From: Caldifarciminota bacterium UBA6260
GTDB taxonomy: Bacteria; Hydrothermota; 32-111
Direction of reading: 5' to 3'
Assembly (NCBI GenBank): GCA_002441125.1
Contig: DJVI01000006.1
Coordinates: 1 to 6,008 of the forward strand
Length of the DNA: 6,008 bases
The translations under genes were made by a program, and so were the position numbers. Of this stretch, positions 5,947-6,008 are shown in pieces. Positions within the stretch are counted from its first letter, which is position 1; every line of letters starts with the position of its first letter. Below the pieces are notes generated by a model, which was not told where the DNA came from, did no database searches, and saw only the letters and a list, made by a program, of their open reading frames with translations.

Positions 5947-6008
5947 GCCCCAGCTAAATAAAACTAATTTATAATTTTAAATTTATTCTACTTGAAACGA
6001 TTTTATAG

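Larger units (their letters stand above)
5853..6008 (-). CRISPR. CRISPR array, cas2-proximal end (three repeats, two spacers, continues past the window)
   Basis: The 36-bp repeats at 5853-5888 and 5919-5954 are identical. A third starts at 5985 and is cut at 24 bp, matching throughout. Spacers are 30 bp each (5889-5918 and 5955-5984), a 66-bp period. Both spacers begin with T on the plus strand, so the repeat could be 37 bp with 29-bp spacers. In crRNA orientation the repeat starts GCTGGGGCTTG and ends AAGTAGAAT. The minus strand is assigned because the tracrRNA anti-repeat pairs only with that transcript. Spacer 2 is nearly pure A/T (one C on the plus strand). Spacer sources cannot be told from the window. 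The leader end is probably at the far, unseen side. Confidence 0.97.

Noticed and set aside
5853..6008. Plus-strand transcription of the array from the cas operon
   Set aside because: A plus-strand crRNA would have the same sense as tracrRNA and could not pair with the anti-repeat. The repeat promoters and the hairpin U-tract also fit the minus direction.

Overview
The window carries an almost complete, compact type II-C CRISPR-Cas locus from an A+T-rich bacterium (roughly 25-30% G+C by eye). Gene order is tracrRNA (minus strand), cas9, cas1, cas2 (plus strand), then the first three repeats of a CRISPR array that runs off the right edge. There is no csn2 or cas4, and Cas9 is short (1043 aa); both point to subtype II-C. 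Promoters look like ordinary sigma-70 types (TTGACA/TATAAT) and the standard genetic code is sufficient. Nothing in the sequence fixes the lineage, and I do not name one.

Layout. Positions 1-1143 (minus) hold the N-terminal 381 codons of a DUF2130-family protein: a short CxxC segment, a long coiled coil, then a nuclease-like domain. It is cut by the left window edge and diverges from cas9. Positions 1144-1247 are non-coding and hold its ribosome binding site and a possible promoter. Positions 1248-1350 (minus) encode a roughly 103-nt tracrRNA with a 36-nt anti-repeat at its 5' end, a GNRA-capped hairpin, a UNCG-capped hairpin and an intrinsic terminator. Its consensus promoter lies at 1357-1384, directly before cas9. 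Positions 1394-4525 are cas9, 4542-5483 cas1 and 5452-5802 cas2. A 10-bp inverted repeat (5820-5850) separates cas2 from the array, which starts at 5853 with 36-bp repeats and 30-bp spacers.

How it works together. The anti-repeat orientation implies that crRNAs are made from the minus strand, towards cas2. Each repeat carries TTGACT, 16 bp, TAGAAT in that direction, so each unit probably drives transcription into its own spacer, as known for Neisseria-type II-C arrays. The anti-repeat keeps both hexamers and on the plus strand points at cas9. It therefore looks like both the 5' half of tracrRNA and the cas9 promoter. The tracrRNA and cas9 promoters face each other and overlap, an arrangement that could make Cas9 and tracrRNA synthesis mutually interfering. 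This nested control region is the most interesting part of the window. Cas1 and Cas2 keep their key residues, so the adaptation module appears intact.
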